A stretch of DNA of 64,000 nt, taken from the NCBI RefSeq assembly GCF_016901955.1, contig NZ_JACJLC010000005.1:1-64000 (forward strand). The letters run 5' to 3'. The notes under the pieces are model-generated. The model had not been told where the DNA came from. It ran no database searches and was given only the letters and a program-made list of their open reading frames with translations. Positions 1-7,613 of the stretch are shown one piece after another. Position 1 is the stretch's first letter. Each line of letters opens with the position of its first letter. Position numbers and translations under genes: made by a program. This DNA is from Pseudoflavonifractor phocaeensis (GTDB taxonomy: Bacteria; Bacillota; Clostridia; Oscillospirales; Oscillospiraceae).

Positions 1-116
1 TTTCCAAGGCGCATGTCCTTGGAAATAACGGATTTTGATTTTATTCTGCGGCCTGCGGGCCGCAGAACTCTGCGAGGCTTCCTCTGAGTGAGGTTTTTCG
101 ACAGACTGATTTTTAT
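1..116. repeat. Palindromes downstream of the metal-transporter operon
   Basis: This short 3' flank holds two perfect hairpins and no gene. Positions 1-25 form a 9-bp stem (TTTCCAAGG / CCTTGGAAA). Positions 44-67 form a 9-bp stem (TTCTGCGGC / GCCGCAGAA). Neither is followed by a clear T run on the minus strand, so a classical intrinsic terminator for the transporter operon is not certain. They resemble the many small palindromes elsewhere in this window. Confidence 0.5.
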
Positions 117-965
117 TTACAGTCTGCTATTTCGCAGTGGGAAGGTGAGGGCGAACCACAGGGCCAGGCAGAGGGTGATGGAGGCTCCGGCGGAGGAGCT
201 CAGGTGGTAGGACAGCATGAGCCCCGCCACCCCGGCCACCAGGGCGGCAAGGATGGAGAGCAGGTGGAACTGCCGCATGTTCCGGGCCAGGTTACGGGCG
301 GCGGCGGCGGGGAGGACCAGCAGAGAGTTGATGACCAGCAGGCCCACCCAGGTCATGGACACGGTGACCACCACGGCGATGGCCATGGAGAACACCGCCT
401 CCTGCCAGAACACCTTCACCCCCCGGCTGTCCGCCAGGGCAGGGTGGACCGAGGAGAGCATGAGCCCGTTGAAGGAGCACAGCCACAGCGCCGCCACCAC
501 CAGCAGGATGACCGCCAGCAGGCCGATCTTGGCCGGCTCCACACTGAGAATGTCCCCGATGAGAAGGGAGTTGAATTTGGTGAAGCTGCCTCCGTCCAGG
601 GTGGCAATGAAGATGCCCAGGGCCACGGCGGTGGAGGAGAACACCCCGATCACCGTGTCGCTGGCCATGTTGGACCGGCGCTGGACGTAGGTGAAGAGGA
701 GGGCGAAGGCGGCGGCCAGAGCCACCGCCATCCACAGAGGGTCGGCCATGCCGCACAGGGTGCCGATGGCGATGCCGGTAAAGGCGGAGTGGCCCAGGGC
801 GTCGGAGAAGAAGCTCATCCGGTTGGTGACCACCATGGTGGACAGCAGGCCGAACAGGGGAGAGATCACCAGCACCGCCAGCAGGGCGTTTTTCATAAAG
901 TACATGGAGCCGGGGGCGGCCCACTCAAAGGGCAGCAGCTCCACCAGAGAGTACCACAATTCCAT
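117..965 (-). CDS. Metal ABC transporter permease (ZnuB/MntB family)
   Basis: This 282-residue integral membrane protein has the hydrophobic pattern of the ABC-3 permease family, which forms the transmembrane channel for Zn(II) or Mn(II) uptake. The segment with MTWVGLLVINSLLVLPAAAA is typical of the family's late helix region. It is the last gene of a three-gene minus-strand operon. Its ATG overlaps the stop of the ATPase gene by one base (TAATG), which implies translational coupling. Which metal is carried cannot be told from the permease; the His-rich binding protein suggests zinc. Confidence 0.9.
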   Translation of the reverse strand: MELWYSLVELLPFEWAAPGSMYFMKNALLAVLVISPLFGLLSTMVVTNRMSFFSDALGHSAFTGIAIGTLCGMADPLWMAVALAAAFALLFTYVQRRSNMASDTVIGVFSSTAVALGIFIATLDGGSFTKFNSLLIGDILSVEPAKIGLLAVILLVVAALWLCSFNGLMLSSVHPALADSRGVKVFWQEAVFSMAIAVVVTVSMTWVGLLVINSLLVLPAAAARNLARNMRQFHLLSILAALVAGVAGLMLSYHLSSSAGASITLCLALWFALTFPLRNSRL

Positions 966-1735
966 TACCGTCCCCCTCCTTTCCCCAGGTCCAGGTGAAA
1001 CACGGCCTGAAATTCCGGCGAGGAGAGCACCTCGGCCGGGGCGCCCACCCGGAGGATCTCGTTTTTCAGCAGCAGCACCTTGTCGGCGTACTGGTCCAGG
1101 GTGGCGAAGTCGTGGGTGGACAGGAGGATGGACAGGTCGAACCGGGTGCGGATCTCGTCCAGCATGTCCAGCAGCTGGCGCTCCCCGTCGATGTCCACCC
1201 CGGACAGGGGCTCGTCCAGCACCAGAATGTGGGGCAGGGGCTCCAGGGCCAGGGCCAGCAGCACCCGCTGAAGCTCGCCGCCGGACAGGGCGCCCATCCG
1301 CTTGTCAATGAGGGAATCCCCGTGGACCCGGGCCAGGCACTCCGCCACCCTGGCCCGCAGACGCCTGGGGGCGGGGAGGAACACCGGCCAGCGGGAGATG
1401 GCGGCAGAGAAGAAGTCGAACACGCTCACCGGGTCCCCCCGGTCAAAGCTGGGGGACTGAGGCACATAGCCGATGAGGGGCCGGGTCTTGTCGCCGCCGG
1501 CCCGCTGGAACTCGATGGTGCCGGTGTAGGGGATCTGGCCCAGGATGGTGCGGAAGAGGGAGCTCTTGCCCGCTCCGTTGGGGCCGATGAGGGCCACGAT
1601 CTCCCCGCAGTGGAGGTGGAAGGACACGTTGTGGAGCACCTCTTCATTGCCGAAGTTGACCCCCAGATCGGCCACCTTCAGGCAGCAGGACCCGGCGCAG
1701 CCCGGGCCGGTATGGCCGTGCTTGTGTACGCTCAT
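965..1735 (-). CDS. Metal ABC transporter ATP-binding protein
   Basis: This 256-residue ATPase would power the adjacent permease from the cytoplasmic side. Walker A (GPNGAGKSS) is at about residues 51-59, the signature LSGGE at 150-154, Walker B LVLDEP at 171-176, and an H-loop (STHDF) follows. The family core begins only near residue 19. The preceding extension, MSVHKHGHTGPGCAGSCC, is rich in His and Cys and could bind metal, which is unusual for this subunit. The gene overlaps the binding-protein stop by four bases (ATGA) and the permease start by one. Confidence 0.93.
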   Translation of the reverse strand: MSVHKHGHTGPGCAGSCCLKVADLGVNFGNEEVLHNVSFHLHCGEIVALIGPNGAGKSSLFRTILGQIPYTGTIEFQRAGGDKTRPLIGYVPQSPSFDRGDPVSVFDFFSAAISRWPVFLPAPRRLRARVAECLARVHGDSLIDKRMGALSGGELQRVLLALALEPLPHILVLDEPLSGVDIDGERQLLDMLDEIRTRFDLSILLSTHDFATLDQYADKVLLLKNEILRVGAPAEVLSSPEFQAVFHLDLGKGGGR

Positions 1736-2622
1736 CCCAACGCCTCCGCAATGGTGTCCATATTTTGTTCCATGGCCTCCAGATAGGGCCCCATGCCAGA
1801 GCCCTCCCCGCTCATGATCATGTCCAGCTGGGAAACGCCGCAGCCGGTCTCCCGGGAAATGGCCTGGGCGGTGGAATCGGAGCCGTTGACCTCGGTGAAG
1901 ATGGCGGGGATGTCATATTCCCCGATGAGGGAGACCATCTCCTGGATCTCGGCGGCGGAGGCCTCCGCGCCTTCCTCCTCCTCAATGGCCTTCAGCAGGT
2001 TGAGGCCGGTGGCCTGGGCGAAGTACTGGAACCCGTCGTGGAAGGTGATGAGAGGCTTGCCCGCCAGGGCCGCCAGCTTGTCCTGGTCGTACTCCAGCTC
2101 GCCTGTGGCGGCGGTCAGGTTGCCGGCATAGGCCTCACCGTGGTCCGGGTCCAGCTCCTCCAGCCCGGCATGGATGTTCTCCAGCATGACGGCGGCATTC
2201 TCATAGCTCATCCAGATATGGGGGTCGTACTCGGTGTCGTGGTCGTGGCCCTCGTGGCCCAGGGCGGGCAGCAGGTCGATCCCCTCCGAGCAGTCGATCA
2301 CCGGGGCGTCCGAGGCGGCCAGGGCGTCGTCCATAAAGTCCTCCAGCCCGGCGCCGTTCATGACGATGACGTCGGCCCCCTCAATGGCCTTCATGTCGGC
2401 CACGGTGAGGGTGTAGTCGTGGAGGCAGGAGGTCTGCTGGTTGACCAGCAGGGAGACCTCCACTCCCTCCACCCCCTGGGTGACGGCGGTGGTGAAGAGG
2501 TACACCGGGTAGGTGGTGGCCAGGACGCGGAGGGTATCGTCCTCCGCCGCCGGGGCGGCGGGCTGACCGCAGCCGGCCAGCAGCAGGGCAAGGGCGCATA
2601 CAGGCGCCAGCAGCTTTTTCAT
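1732..2622 (-). CDS. Metal ABC transporter substrate-binding lipoprotein (ZnuA-like)
   Basis: This 296-residue lipoprotein starts with a signal peptide and lipobox ending LLAGC (Cys18), so it should be anchored outside the membrane. Candidate metal ligands in family positions are His68 (CLHDY), His135 (DPHIW), His195 (FHDGF) and an acidic residue near Glu244. A short acidic, His-rich loop (GHEGHDHD) just before His135 is common in zinc-specific members. It is the first gene of the operon, with an AAGGGG-type binding site ahead of the ATG and a sigma-A promoter at 2667-2695. Zinc is the likeliest substrate; manganese is possible. Confidence 0.9.
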   Translation of the reverse strand: MKKLLAPVCALALLLAGCGQPAAPAAEDDTLRVLATTYPVYLFTTAVTQGVEGVEVSLLVNQQTSCLHDYTLTVADMKAIEGADVIVMNGAGLEDFMDDALAASDAPVIDCSEGIDLLPALGHEGHDHDTEYDPHIWMSYENAAVMLENIHAGLEELDPDHGEAYAGNLTAATGELEYDQDKLAALAGKPLITFHDGFQYFAQATGLNLLKAIEEEEGAEASAAEIQEMVSLIGEYDIPAIFTEVNGSDSTAQAISRETGCGVSQLDMIMSGEGSGMGPYLEAMEQNMDTIAEALG

Positions 2623-2666
2623 ATGGTTCCCCTTACTGTTCAGATTTCTGTGGATTGCAACTTATT

Positions 2667-2695
2667 ATTATATCGCCTTTTGCTGTTGATGTAAA
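2667..2695 (-). promoter_or_regulatory. Promoter of the metal ABC transporter operon
   Basis: Read on the minus strand, TTTACA (2695-2690) and TATAAT (2672-2667) are separated by 17 bp, about 45 bases upstream of the binding-protein start. I see no clear Zur or MntR palindrome around it. Confidence 0.6.
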
Positions 2696-2731
2696 ACATT
2701 TCTTTTGCCTCTTTGCCGCGGGCAAGGGAAG

Positions 2732-2890
2732 GGGGCCTGCCGCGGCATCGCGCGGCAGGCCCCGTTTTGTCATCCTGAGCGCAGCGAAGGATCTTTCCCG
2801 CCGGTTTGCGCGTCGGTACCGAAGATTCTTCGCCCCTCTGGGGCTCAGAATGACAGCGGAGGGCGGGCCGATGTGGGCATCGGCCCCTAC
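2732..2890. repeat. Composite repeat: terminator hairpin, 86-bp inverted repeat, variable-arm hairpin
   Basis: Three repeat modules lie end to end. A 13-bp stem (GGGGCCTGCCGCG, 2732-2744, pairing with 2751-2763) is followed by GTTTTGTC and would terminate plus-strand transcription. It runs straight into an 86-bp inverted repeat (2769-2854) with ends GTCATCCTGAGC and GCTCAGAATGAC and inner GAAGGATCTT / GAAGATTCTT. Then comes a hairpin with a 9-bp stem ending in GGCCCCTAC (2864-2890). Related copies are at 19815-19882, 27901-28023 and 57348-57469. No gene occupies 2696-2929. Confidence 0.8.
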
Positions 2891-2929
2891 ATTATTACGC
2901 AGCCGGCCCCCGGCGGGGCAAGGCCCGGA

Positions 2930-3364
2930 TCATTCCCCGGACACAATGAGCTGGGTGACGCCGTCGCTGTCCAGGTAGACGCTCTGGCAATTTCCTGCGA
3001 CAGCCCGGATGTCACCGTTTTCCTGCACGGTGGCAGCGGTGAAAAAGTCGACCCGCCACATCTCCGTGTGAGCGTCGTAGTATTCGCTGGTGGTGTTATA
3101 CTCGATGGTGCATTCGTTCCTGGCCCGTTCCACCGCCCCGTTCTGATCTTCGATGGGGAAGAGATCCACGTTGACAAATCCCGTTGTTTTCACGCCGGGG
3201 TCTCCGGCCTGGTACATGGCGGCGTCCTCTTCGTAGGAAAAGCTGGCCAGGGACTGGCCGTCCGGCTCGTTGGGGGGAGAGGGGACTGCCCCTGACTGCG
3301 GATGGCACGCCGCCAACAAACAGGCAGACGCCAGGGCCAGCAGGGAAAGGCTCCACTGTTTCAT
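2930..3364 (-). CDS. Hypothetical small lipoprotein
   Basis: This 144-residue protein has a signal peptide ending in the lipobox LLAAC (Cys20), so it is probably a membrane-anchored surface lipoprotein. A Pro/Ser-rich linker follows and then a compact domain of about 100 residues with alternating hydrophobic and polar positions (for example EMWRVDFFTAATV). I do not recognise the domain. The start has a good binding site (AAAGGAG) eight bases upstream. It lies 40 bp downstream of the TetR regulator gene on the same strand and may be cotranscribed with it. Confidence 0.75.
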   Translation of the reverse strand: MKQWSLSLLALASACLLAACHPQSGAVPSPPNEPDGQSLASFSYEEDAAMYQAGDPGVKTTGFVNVDLFPIEDQNGAVERARNECTIEYNTTSEYYDAHTEMWRVDFFTAATVQENGDIRAVAGNCQSVYLDSDGVTQLIVSGE

Positions 3365-3404
3365 CGGACACGCTCCTTTCTGAAGTTGCCTTCCTTCTAT
3401 TGCT

Positions 3405-4010
3405 TTAGACGGAACTTGATCGTTCCGGTTCCCTTTCCCGGGAGGCTTTCCCCGCCTGGGCCGGGGCGAAGAGTGCCCAGCCCTCGGCGGCCATGCGCTG
3501 GGAGACCGCCCCGATGACCGCCCGGACCTGACGGGCCCCGAAGGTGCGCCGGTGCTGCTGGTAGGCGTAGTAGGCCCCCTGGATCTGGTAGGTCAGCAGG
3601 ATGTGGAACCGGGCGTCCTCCTTGTGCTCGGGCAGCAGGCGGCAGGCCAGGGCCCGCAGCTCCCGCTCAATGGCGATGGGCAGGACGGAGGCCTGGGTGC
3701 CCGAGAAGAGGATGTCGATCAGCTCCTGCTGGGCGGAGAAGGCGTCAAAGAGCTGCTCCACAAAGCGGCCGTGGTCCTCGGTGAGCAGCTCCGGCCGGTC
3801 CAGGCTCTCCAGCACCCCCCGGATCACCTCCTGCTGGAGCTGATCGGACAGGTGGTATACGTCCCGATAGTGCAGATAAAAGGTGGCCTTGCTGATCTCC
3901 GCTCGCTGGGCCAGCTCCTTGACGGTGATCCGCTCCAGGGGCAGCCGGGCCCGCAGCTCCAGGAAGGCGGCCCGGATGGCCCGCAGGGTCTTTTTCTCTC
4001 TCAGATCCAT
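3405..4010 (-). CDS. TetR/AcrR family transcriptional regulator
   Basis: This 201-residue protein has an N-terminal TetR helix-turn-helix at about residues 10-55 (ITVKELAQRAEISKATFYLH), followed by a helical ligand-binding and dimerisation region. The binding site AAGGAGG precedes the ATG. It is divergent from the branching enzyme gene, and the shared 140-bp spacer contains an imperfect palindrome at 4100-4127 that overlaps the predicted glgB -10 box. It may therefore repress that promoter; the ligand is unknown. The Arg/Glu/Ser-rich C-terminus is not informative. Confidence 0.88.
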   Translation of the reverse strand: MDLREKKTLRAIRAAFLELRARLPLERITVKELAQRAEISKATFYLHYRDVYHLSDQLQQEVIRGVLESLDRPELLTEDHGRFVEQLFDAFSAQQELIDILFSGTQASVLPIAIERELRALACRLLPEHKEDARFHILLTYQIQGAYYAYQQHRRTFGARQVRAVIGAVSQRMAAEGWALFAPAQAGKASREREPERSSSV

Positions 4011-4074
4011 GAGATCGCCTCCTTGACGGATCTGTAAATTCGTCCAATAACAGACGGCAGGCCAAAACAGGCGC

Positions 4075-4103
4075 TGTTCCCTTGCCCCCGTTTGTGCTAT
4101 AGT
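4075..4103 (+). promoter_or_regulatory. Promoter of the branching enzyme gene
   Basis: An extended -10 (GTGCTATAGT; box 4098-4103) lies 17 bp after a weak -35 (TGTTCC, 4075-4080). The palindrome at 4100-4127 overlaps its downstream edge. Confidence 0.45.
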
Positions 4104-4127
4104 ATATTATAGTAAAATATTATACTA
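4100..4127. promoter_or_regulatory. Candidate TetR operator between tetR and glgB
   Basis: TAGTATATTATA (4100-4111) and AATATTATACTA (4116-4127) form an inverted repeat with 10 of 12 matches and a 4-bp centre. The region is strikingly AT-rich compared with its surroundings. It overlaps the predicted -10 of the rightward promoter, as expected of a repressor site. Confidence 0.45.
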
Positions 4128-4150
4128 CAGTCAAATAAAAAGGAGCCAAT

Positions 4151-5908
4151 ATGGATCACTATTCGTTTTATACCGGGACCTGCTTTGACGCCTACACCTG
4201 GCTGGGCGCCCATTTGGAGGGGGAGGGGGCGGTATTCCGCGCCTTTGCCCCGGCGGCGGCGGGGATGGAGCTGCTTCACGGGGGCAAAAGCTATCCCATG
4301 GAGCAGGTATACGACGGCAATTTTTATGAGGCGCGGGTGGAAGGGGTGGCCCCTGGTGACTGCTATCAGTTCCGGGTCCACCGCCCCGACGGGGGCTATA
4401 CCGACCACTGCGACCCCTACGGCTACGGCATGGAGCTGCGGCCGGGGCGGCAGTCGGTGGTGCGGGATCTGGCGGAGTACCAGTTCCGGGACTGGGCCTG
4501 GATGGCCGCCCGGGAGGAGCGGCTGGAGGAGCCGCTGAACATCTACGAGCTCCACCTGGGCTCCTGGCGGCGAAAGCCCGACGGGAGCTGGTACCGGTAT
4601 GACGAGCTGGCCTATCCCCTCATCGAGTACGTCCGGCAGTACGGCTACAACTATGTGGAGTTCATGCCCCTGAGCGAGCACCCCTGCGACGAGAGCTGGG
4701 GCTATCAGGTCACCGGCTTTTACGCCCCCACCAGCCGGTATGGCACCGCCCGGGAGCTGATGATCCTGGTGGACCGGCTCCACCAGGCGGGGATCGGGGT
4801 GATCCTGGACTTTGTGCCCGCCCACTTTGCCCTGGACGACTACGGCCTGGCCCGGTTCGACGGCACCGCCCTGTACGAGTACCCCAGCCGGGACGTGGAG
4901 GTCAGCGAGTGGGGGAGCCACAACTTCATGTACTCCCGGGGGGAGGTGCGCTCCTTCCTCCAGTCCTGCGCCCGGTACTGGCTGGAGGTGTTCCACTTTG
5001 ACGGCCTGCGGATGGACGCGGTGAGCCGGATCCTCTACTGGCAGGGGGACCAGGCCAGGGGGGTGAACGGGGATGGAGTGCGCTTTCTCCGGGAAATGAA
5101 CCGAGGCCTGAAAAAGCTGTGCCCCGGCTGCATCCTGGCGGCGGAGGACTCCACCAGCTTTCCCAAGGTAACTGCTCCGGCGGAGCAGGGCGGGCTGGGC
5201 TTCGACTACAAGTGGGACATGGGGTGGATGCACGACACCCTCTCCTACTTCCAGTCCCCTCCCGCGGAGCGGGCCCGGAACCCCCAGCGGCTCACCTTTT
5301 CTATGCATTACTTCTCCCAGGAGCGGTATCTCCTCCCCCTGTCTCATGACGAGGTGGTCCACGGTAAGGCTACCATTTTGCAGAAAATGCACGGGGACTA
5401 TGATGGGAAGTTCCCCCAGGCCCGGGCCTTCTACCTTTATATGATGGTTCATCCGGGAAAGAAGCTCAACTTCATGGGCAACGAGATCGGCCATTTCCGG
5501 GAGTGGGACGAGGGCCGGGAGCAGGACTGGCTGCTGTTGGACTATCCCATCCACAAGGCCTTTGCCGCCTATATGGCGGAGCTCAACCGCCTCTATCTGA
5601 CCCGTCCGGCCCTGTCTCAGTGGGATTACCGGCCGGAGGGCTTCCGCTGGCTGGACTGCGGGGAGGCCCCCTGTCTCTTCGGCCTGGAGCGGCGGTGTGG
5701 GGAGGAACGGCTGGCGGCGCTGTTCAACCTGGGGGAGGAGCCGGCGGAGTACCGGCTGCCCGCCCCGGAGGGCGGGGTGCTGCTGCTCCACACCCAGTGG
5801 GAGCGATTCGGCGGCGACCTGCCCCGGGCGTCCTGCCTCCCCGCCCGCGGGGTCTTTTCTGGGCTCCTTCCTCCCTTCTCCGGAGCCCTGTTTGCCCTGG
5901 AGGACTGA
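4151..5908 (+). CDS. glgB: 1,4-alpha-glucan branching enzyme (GH13)
   Basis: The enzyme cuts alpha-1,4-glucan chains and re-attaches them by alpha-1,6 links, in the cytoplasm. At 585 residues it is shorter than E. coli GlgB because it lacks the extra N-terminal module. An early-set domain (about 20-90) leads into the GH13 barrel. Catalytic candidates are Asp289 (FDGLRMDAV), Glu332 (LAAEDST) and Asp400 (LSHDEVVHGK), the last motif being characteristic of branching enzymes. A strong AAGGAG binding site precedes the ATG. No other glycogen genes are nearby. Confidence 0.93.
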   Translation: MDHYSFYTGTCFDAYTWLGAHLEGEGAVFRAFAPAAAGMELLHGGKSYPMEQVYDGNFYEARVEGVAPGDCYQFRVHRPDGGYTDHCDPYGYGMELRPGRQSVVRDLAEYQFRDWAWMAAREERLEEPLNIYELHLGSWRRKPDGSWYRYDELAYPLIEYVRQYGYNYVEFMPLSEHPCDESWGYQVTGFYAPTSRYGTARELMILVDRLHQAGIGVILDFVPAHFALDDYGLARFDGTALYEYPSRDVEVSEWGSHNFMYSRGEVRSFLQSCARYWLEVFHFDGLRMDAVSRILYWQGDQARGVNGDGVRFLREMNRGLKKLCPGCILAAEDSTSFPKVTAPAEQGGLGFDYKWDMGWMHDTLSYFQSPPAERARNPQRLTFSMHYFSQERYLLPLSHDEVVHGKATILQKMHGDYDGKFPQARAFYLYMMVHPGKKLNFMGNEIGHFREWDEGREQDWLLLDYPIHKAFAAYMAELNRLYLTRPALSQWDYRPEGFRWLDCGEAPCLFGLERRCGEERLAALFNLGEEPAEYRLPAPEGGVLLLHTQWERFGGDLPRASCLPARGVFSGLLPPFSGALFALED

Positions 5909-5976
5909 GGGATATTCAATTACAAATGAATATTATGTATAATACCGAAAAAATGACTGGGGATGGGCGGGGAATA

Positions 5977-6030
5977 TTCGCATATTTATGCGAACTGCCA
6001 CTTGCATTTTCCGGGCGGGTATGGTACACT
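5977..6030 (+). promoter_or_regulatory. argG promoter with upstream palindrome
   Basis: TTGCAT (6002-6007) and TACACT (6025-6030) are 17 bp apart, with an extended -10 (ATGG before the box). Seven bases upstream of the -35 is an 18-bp palindrome, TTCGCATA-TT-TATGCGAA (5977-5994). An ArgR-type regulator is the obvious candidate to bind there, but the sequence is not the classical TGAAT-N4-ATTCA box. A weaker AT-rich stretch at 5925-5940 might be a second half-site. Confidence 0.55.
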
Positions 6031-6065
6031 GTCTCCAACATAAACAAACGGAGGTCTTACATACC

Positions 6066-7286
6066 ATGTCTGACATTAAAAAAGTTGTGCTCGCCTATTC
6101 CGGCGGTTTGGATACGTCCATCATCATCCCCTGGCTGAAGGAGAACTACGGCAACCCCGAGATCATCGCCGTCTCCGGCAACGTGGGACAGGCTGACGAG
6201 CTGGAGGGCCTGGAGGAGAAGGCCATCAAGACCGGCGCCTCCAAGCTGTACGTGGAGGATCTGGTGGACGAGATGGTGGACGACGTCATCATCCCCTCCA
6301 TGCAGATGGGCGCCAAGTACGAGGACTATCTGCTGGGCACCGCCTTTGCCCGTCCCATCATTGCCAAGCGGCTGGTGGAGATCGCCAAGGCCGAGGGAGC
6401 CGACGCCATCTGCCACGGCTGCACCGGCAAGGGCAACGACCAGATCCGCTTTGAGCTGGCCATCAAGCGCTTCGCCCCCGAGATGAAGATCATCGCCCCC
6501 TGGCGTGAGTGGGACATCAAGAGCCGGGACGAGGAGATCGACTACGCCGAGGCCCACAACGTGCCCCTGAAGATTTCCCGGGAAACCAACTACTCCAAGG
6601 ACAAGAACCTGTGGCACCTGAGCCACGAGGGCCTGGACCTGGAGGACCCCGCCAGCGAGCCCCAGTACGACAAGCCCGGCTTCCTGGAGATGGGCGTGTC
6701 TCCCGTCATGGCCCCCGACGCCCCCACCTATGTGACCATCGACTTTGAGAAGGGCTGGCCCGTGGCTGTGGACGGCGAGAAGATGAAGGCCTCCGATATC
6801 ATCCGCAAGCTCAACGACCTGGGCGGCAAGAACGGCATCGGCCTGCTGGACATCGTGGAGAACCGGATGACCGGCATGAAGGACCGGGGCGTGTACGAGA
6901 CCCCCGGCGGCGCCATCCTCTACCGGGCCCACGAGGTGCTGGAGATGATCACCATCGACAAGGATACCGCCCACATGAAGAGCAAGCTGGCGGTGGACTT
7001 CGCCGACCTGGTGTACAACGGCAAGTGGTTCACCCCCCTGCGGGAGGCCCTCACCGCCTTCGCCACCGAGACCCAGAAGCACGTCACCGGCACCGTGAAG
7101 CTGAAGCTGTACAAGGGCAACATCATCACCGCCGGCGTCACCTCTCCCGACACCCTCTACTCCGAGGAGATCGTCACCTTCCAGGAGAGCGACTACAACC
7201 AGAACGATGCCACCGGCTTCATCAACCTGTGGGGCCTGCCCGACACCGTCCTCGCTCTCCGCGATCAGGGTAAGCTGAACAAATAA
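6066..7286 (+). CDS. argG: Argininosuccinate synthase
   Basis: ArgG joins citrulline and aspartate using ATP, the penultimate step of arginine synthesis. The 406-residue protein opens with the PP-loop motif AYSGGLDTS (residues 10-18) and has normal family length. I chose the ATG at 6066, which follows a GGAGG site, over an in-frame upstream ATG at 5988 that lies before the predicted transcription start. The last 14 codons are odd: they use CTC, CGC, GCT, GAT, GGT and AAA, whereas the rest of the gene strongly prefers CTG, GGC, GAC and AAG. A second, host-like copy of this tail lies downstream (7438-7520). Confidence 0.97.
   Translation: MSDIKKVVLAYSGGLDTSIIIPWLKENYGNPEIIAVSGNVGQADELEGLEEKAIKTGASKLYVEDLVDEMVDDVIIPSMQMGAKYEDYLLGTAFARPIIAKRLVEIAKAEGADAICHGCTGKGNDQIRFELAIKRFAPEMKIIAPWREWDIKSRDEEIDYAEAHNVPLKISRETNYSKDKNLWHLSHEGLDLEDPASEPQYDKPGFLEMGVSPVMAPDAPTYVTIDFEKGWPVAVDGEKMKASDIIRKLNDLGGKNGIGLLDIVENRMTGMKDRGVYETPGGAILYRAHEVLEMITIDKDTAHMKSKLAVDFADLVYNGKWFTPLREALTAFATETQKHVTGTVKLKLYKGNIITAGVTSPDTLYSEEIVTFQESDYNQNDATGFINLWGLPDTVLALRDQGKLNK
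7204..7243 (+). repeat. 40-bp direct repeat, left copy (inside argG)
   Basis: These 40 bases of argG are repeated without mismatch at 7438-7477. After both copies the DNA diverges only at synonymous third positions. It has the form of a recombination core or attachment site at a gene 3' end. Confidence 0.85.
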
Positions 7287-7437
7287 GAGGCGGCGTTCTG
7301 GTCCCCGGCGAAGCCGGGACGGCGCGGGTGCGCCGTACAAGCGTTTTCGCCCCGCGAAAACCTTGGCGCAAGGGCGGATTCACTCCGCCCGCGCAAGTGA
7401 AATCAGAGGGGCCCCCGGCGGCCTTGCCGCTGGGGAG
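7287..7437. other. 151-bp remnant between the two argG 3' ends
   Basis: This segment has no gene. It holds a run of hairpins: CCGGC-GAA-GCCGG near 7300, GTTTTCGC / GCGAAAAC near 7345, and GGGCGGA / TCCGCCC near 7378. It separates the functional argG tail from the displaced one and is best read as what is left of an inserted element. No integrase, or part of one, is visible. Confidence 0.55.
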
Positions 7438-7520
7438 ACGATGCCACCGGCTTCATCAACCTGTGGGGCCTGCCCGATACTGTGCTGGCGCTGCGGGACC
7501 AGGGCAAGCTGAACAAGTAA
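7438..7520 (+). pseudogene. argG: Displaced 3' end of argG (second copy)
   Basis: The fragment repeats the last 27 codons of argG in frame, up to its own TAA. The first 40 bp match 7204-7243 exactly. The next 14 codons encode the same residues ([14 protein letters not shown]) but differ at ten third positions. This copy uses CTG, GCG, CGG, GAC, GGC and AAG like the body of argG, so it is probably the original tail, displaced by an insertion whose left end brought a replacement. It has no start and should not be expressed as a protein. Confidence 0.85.
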
Positions 7521-7532
7521 TTGAAATTTTCT

Positions 7533-7590
7533 GCGGGCGGCCGCAGGCCGCCCCTACCATCACCGTAGGGGCGACCTGTGGTCGCCCGCA
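7533..7590. repeat. Pair of variable-arm hairpins (argG-argH)
   Basis: Two hairpins face each other. The first (7533-7557) has the stem GGGCGGCC / GGCCGCCC and ends in CCCTAC. The second (7565-7590) starts GTAGGGGCG and has the stem GGGCGACC / GGTCGCCC. The same pair with the same arms occurs between argC and argJ. Confidence 0.85.
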
Positions 7591-7613
7591 ATCCAGATAG
7601 GGAGCGATTTGCT

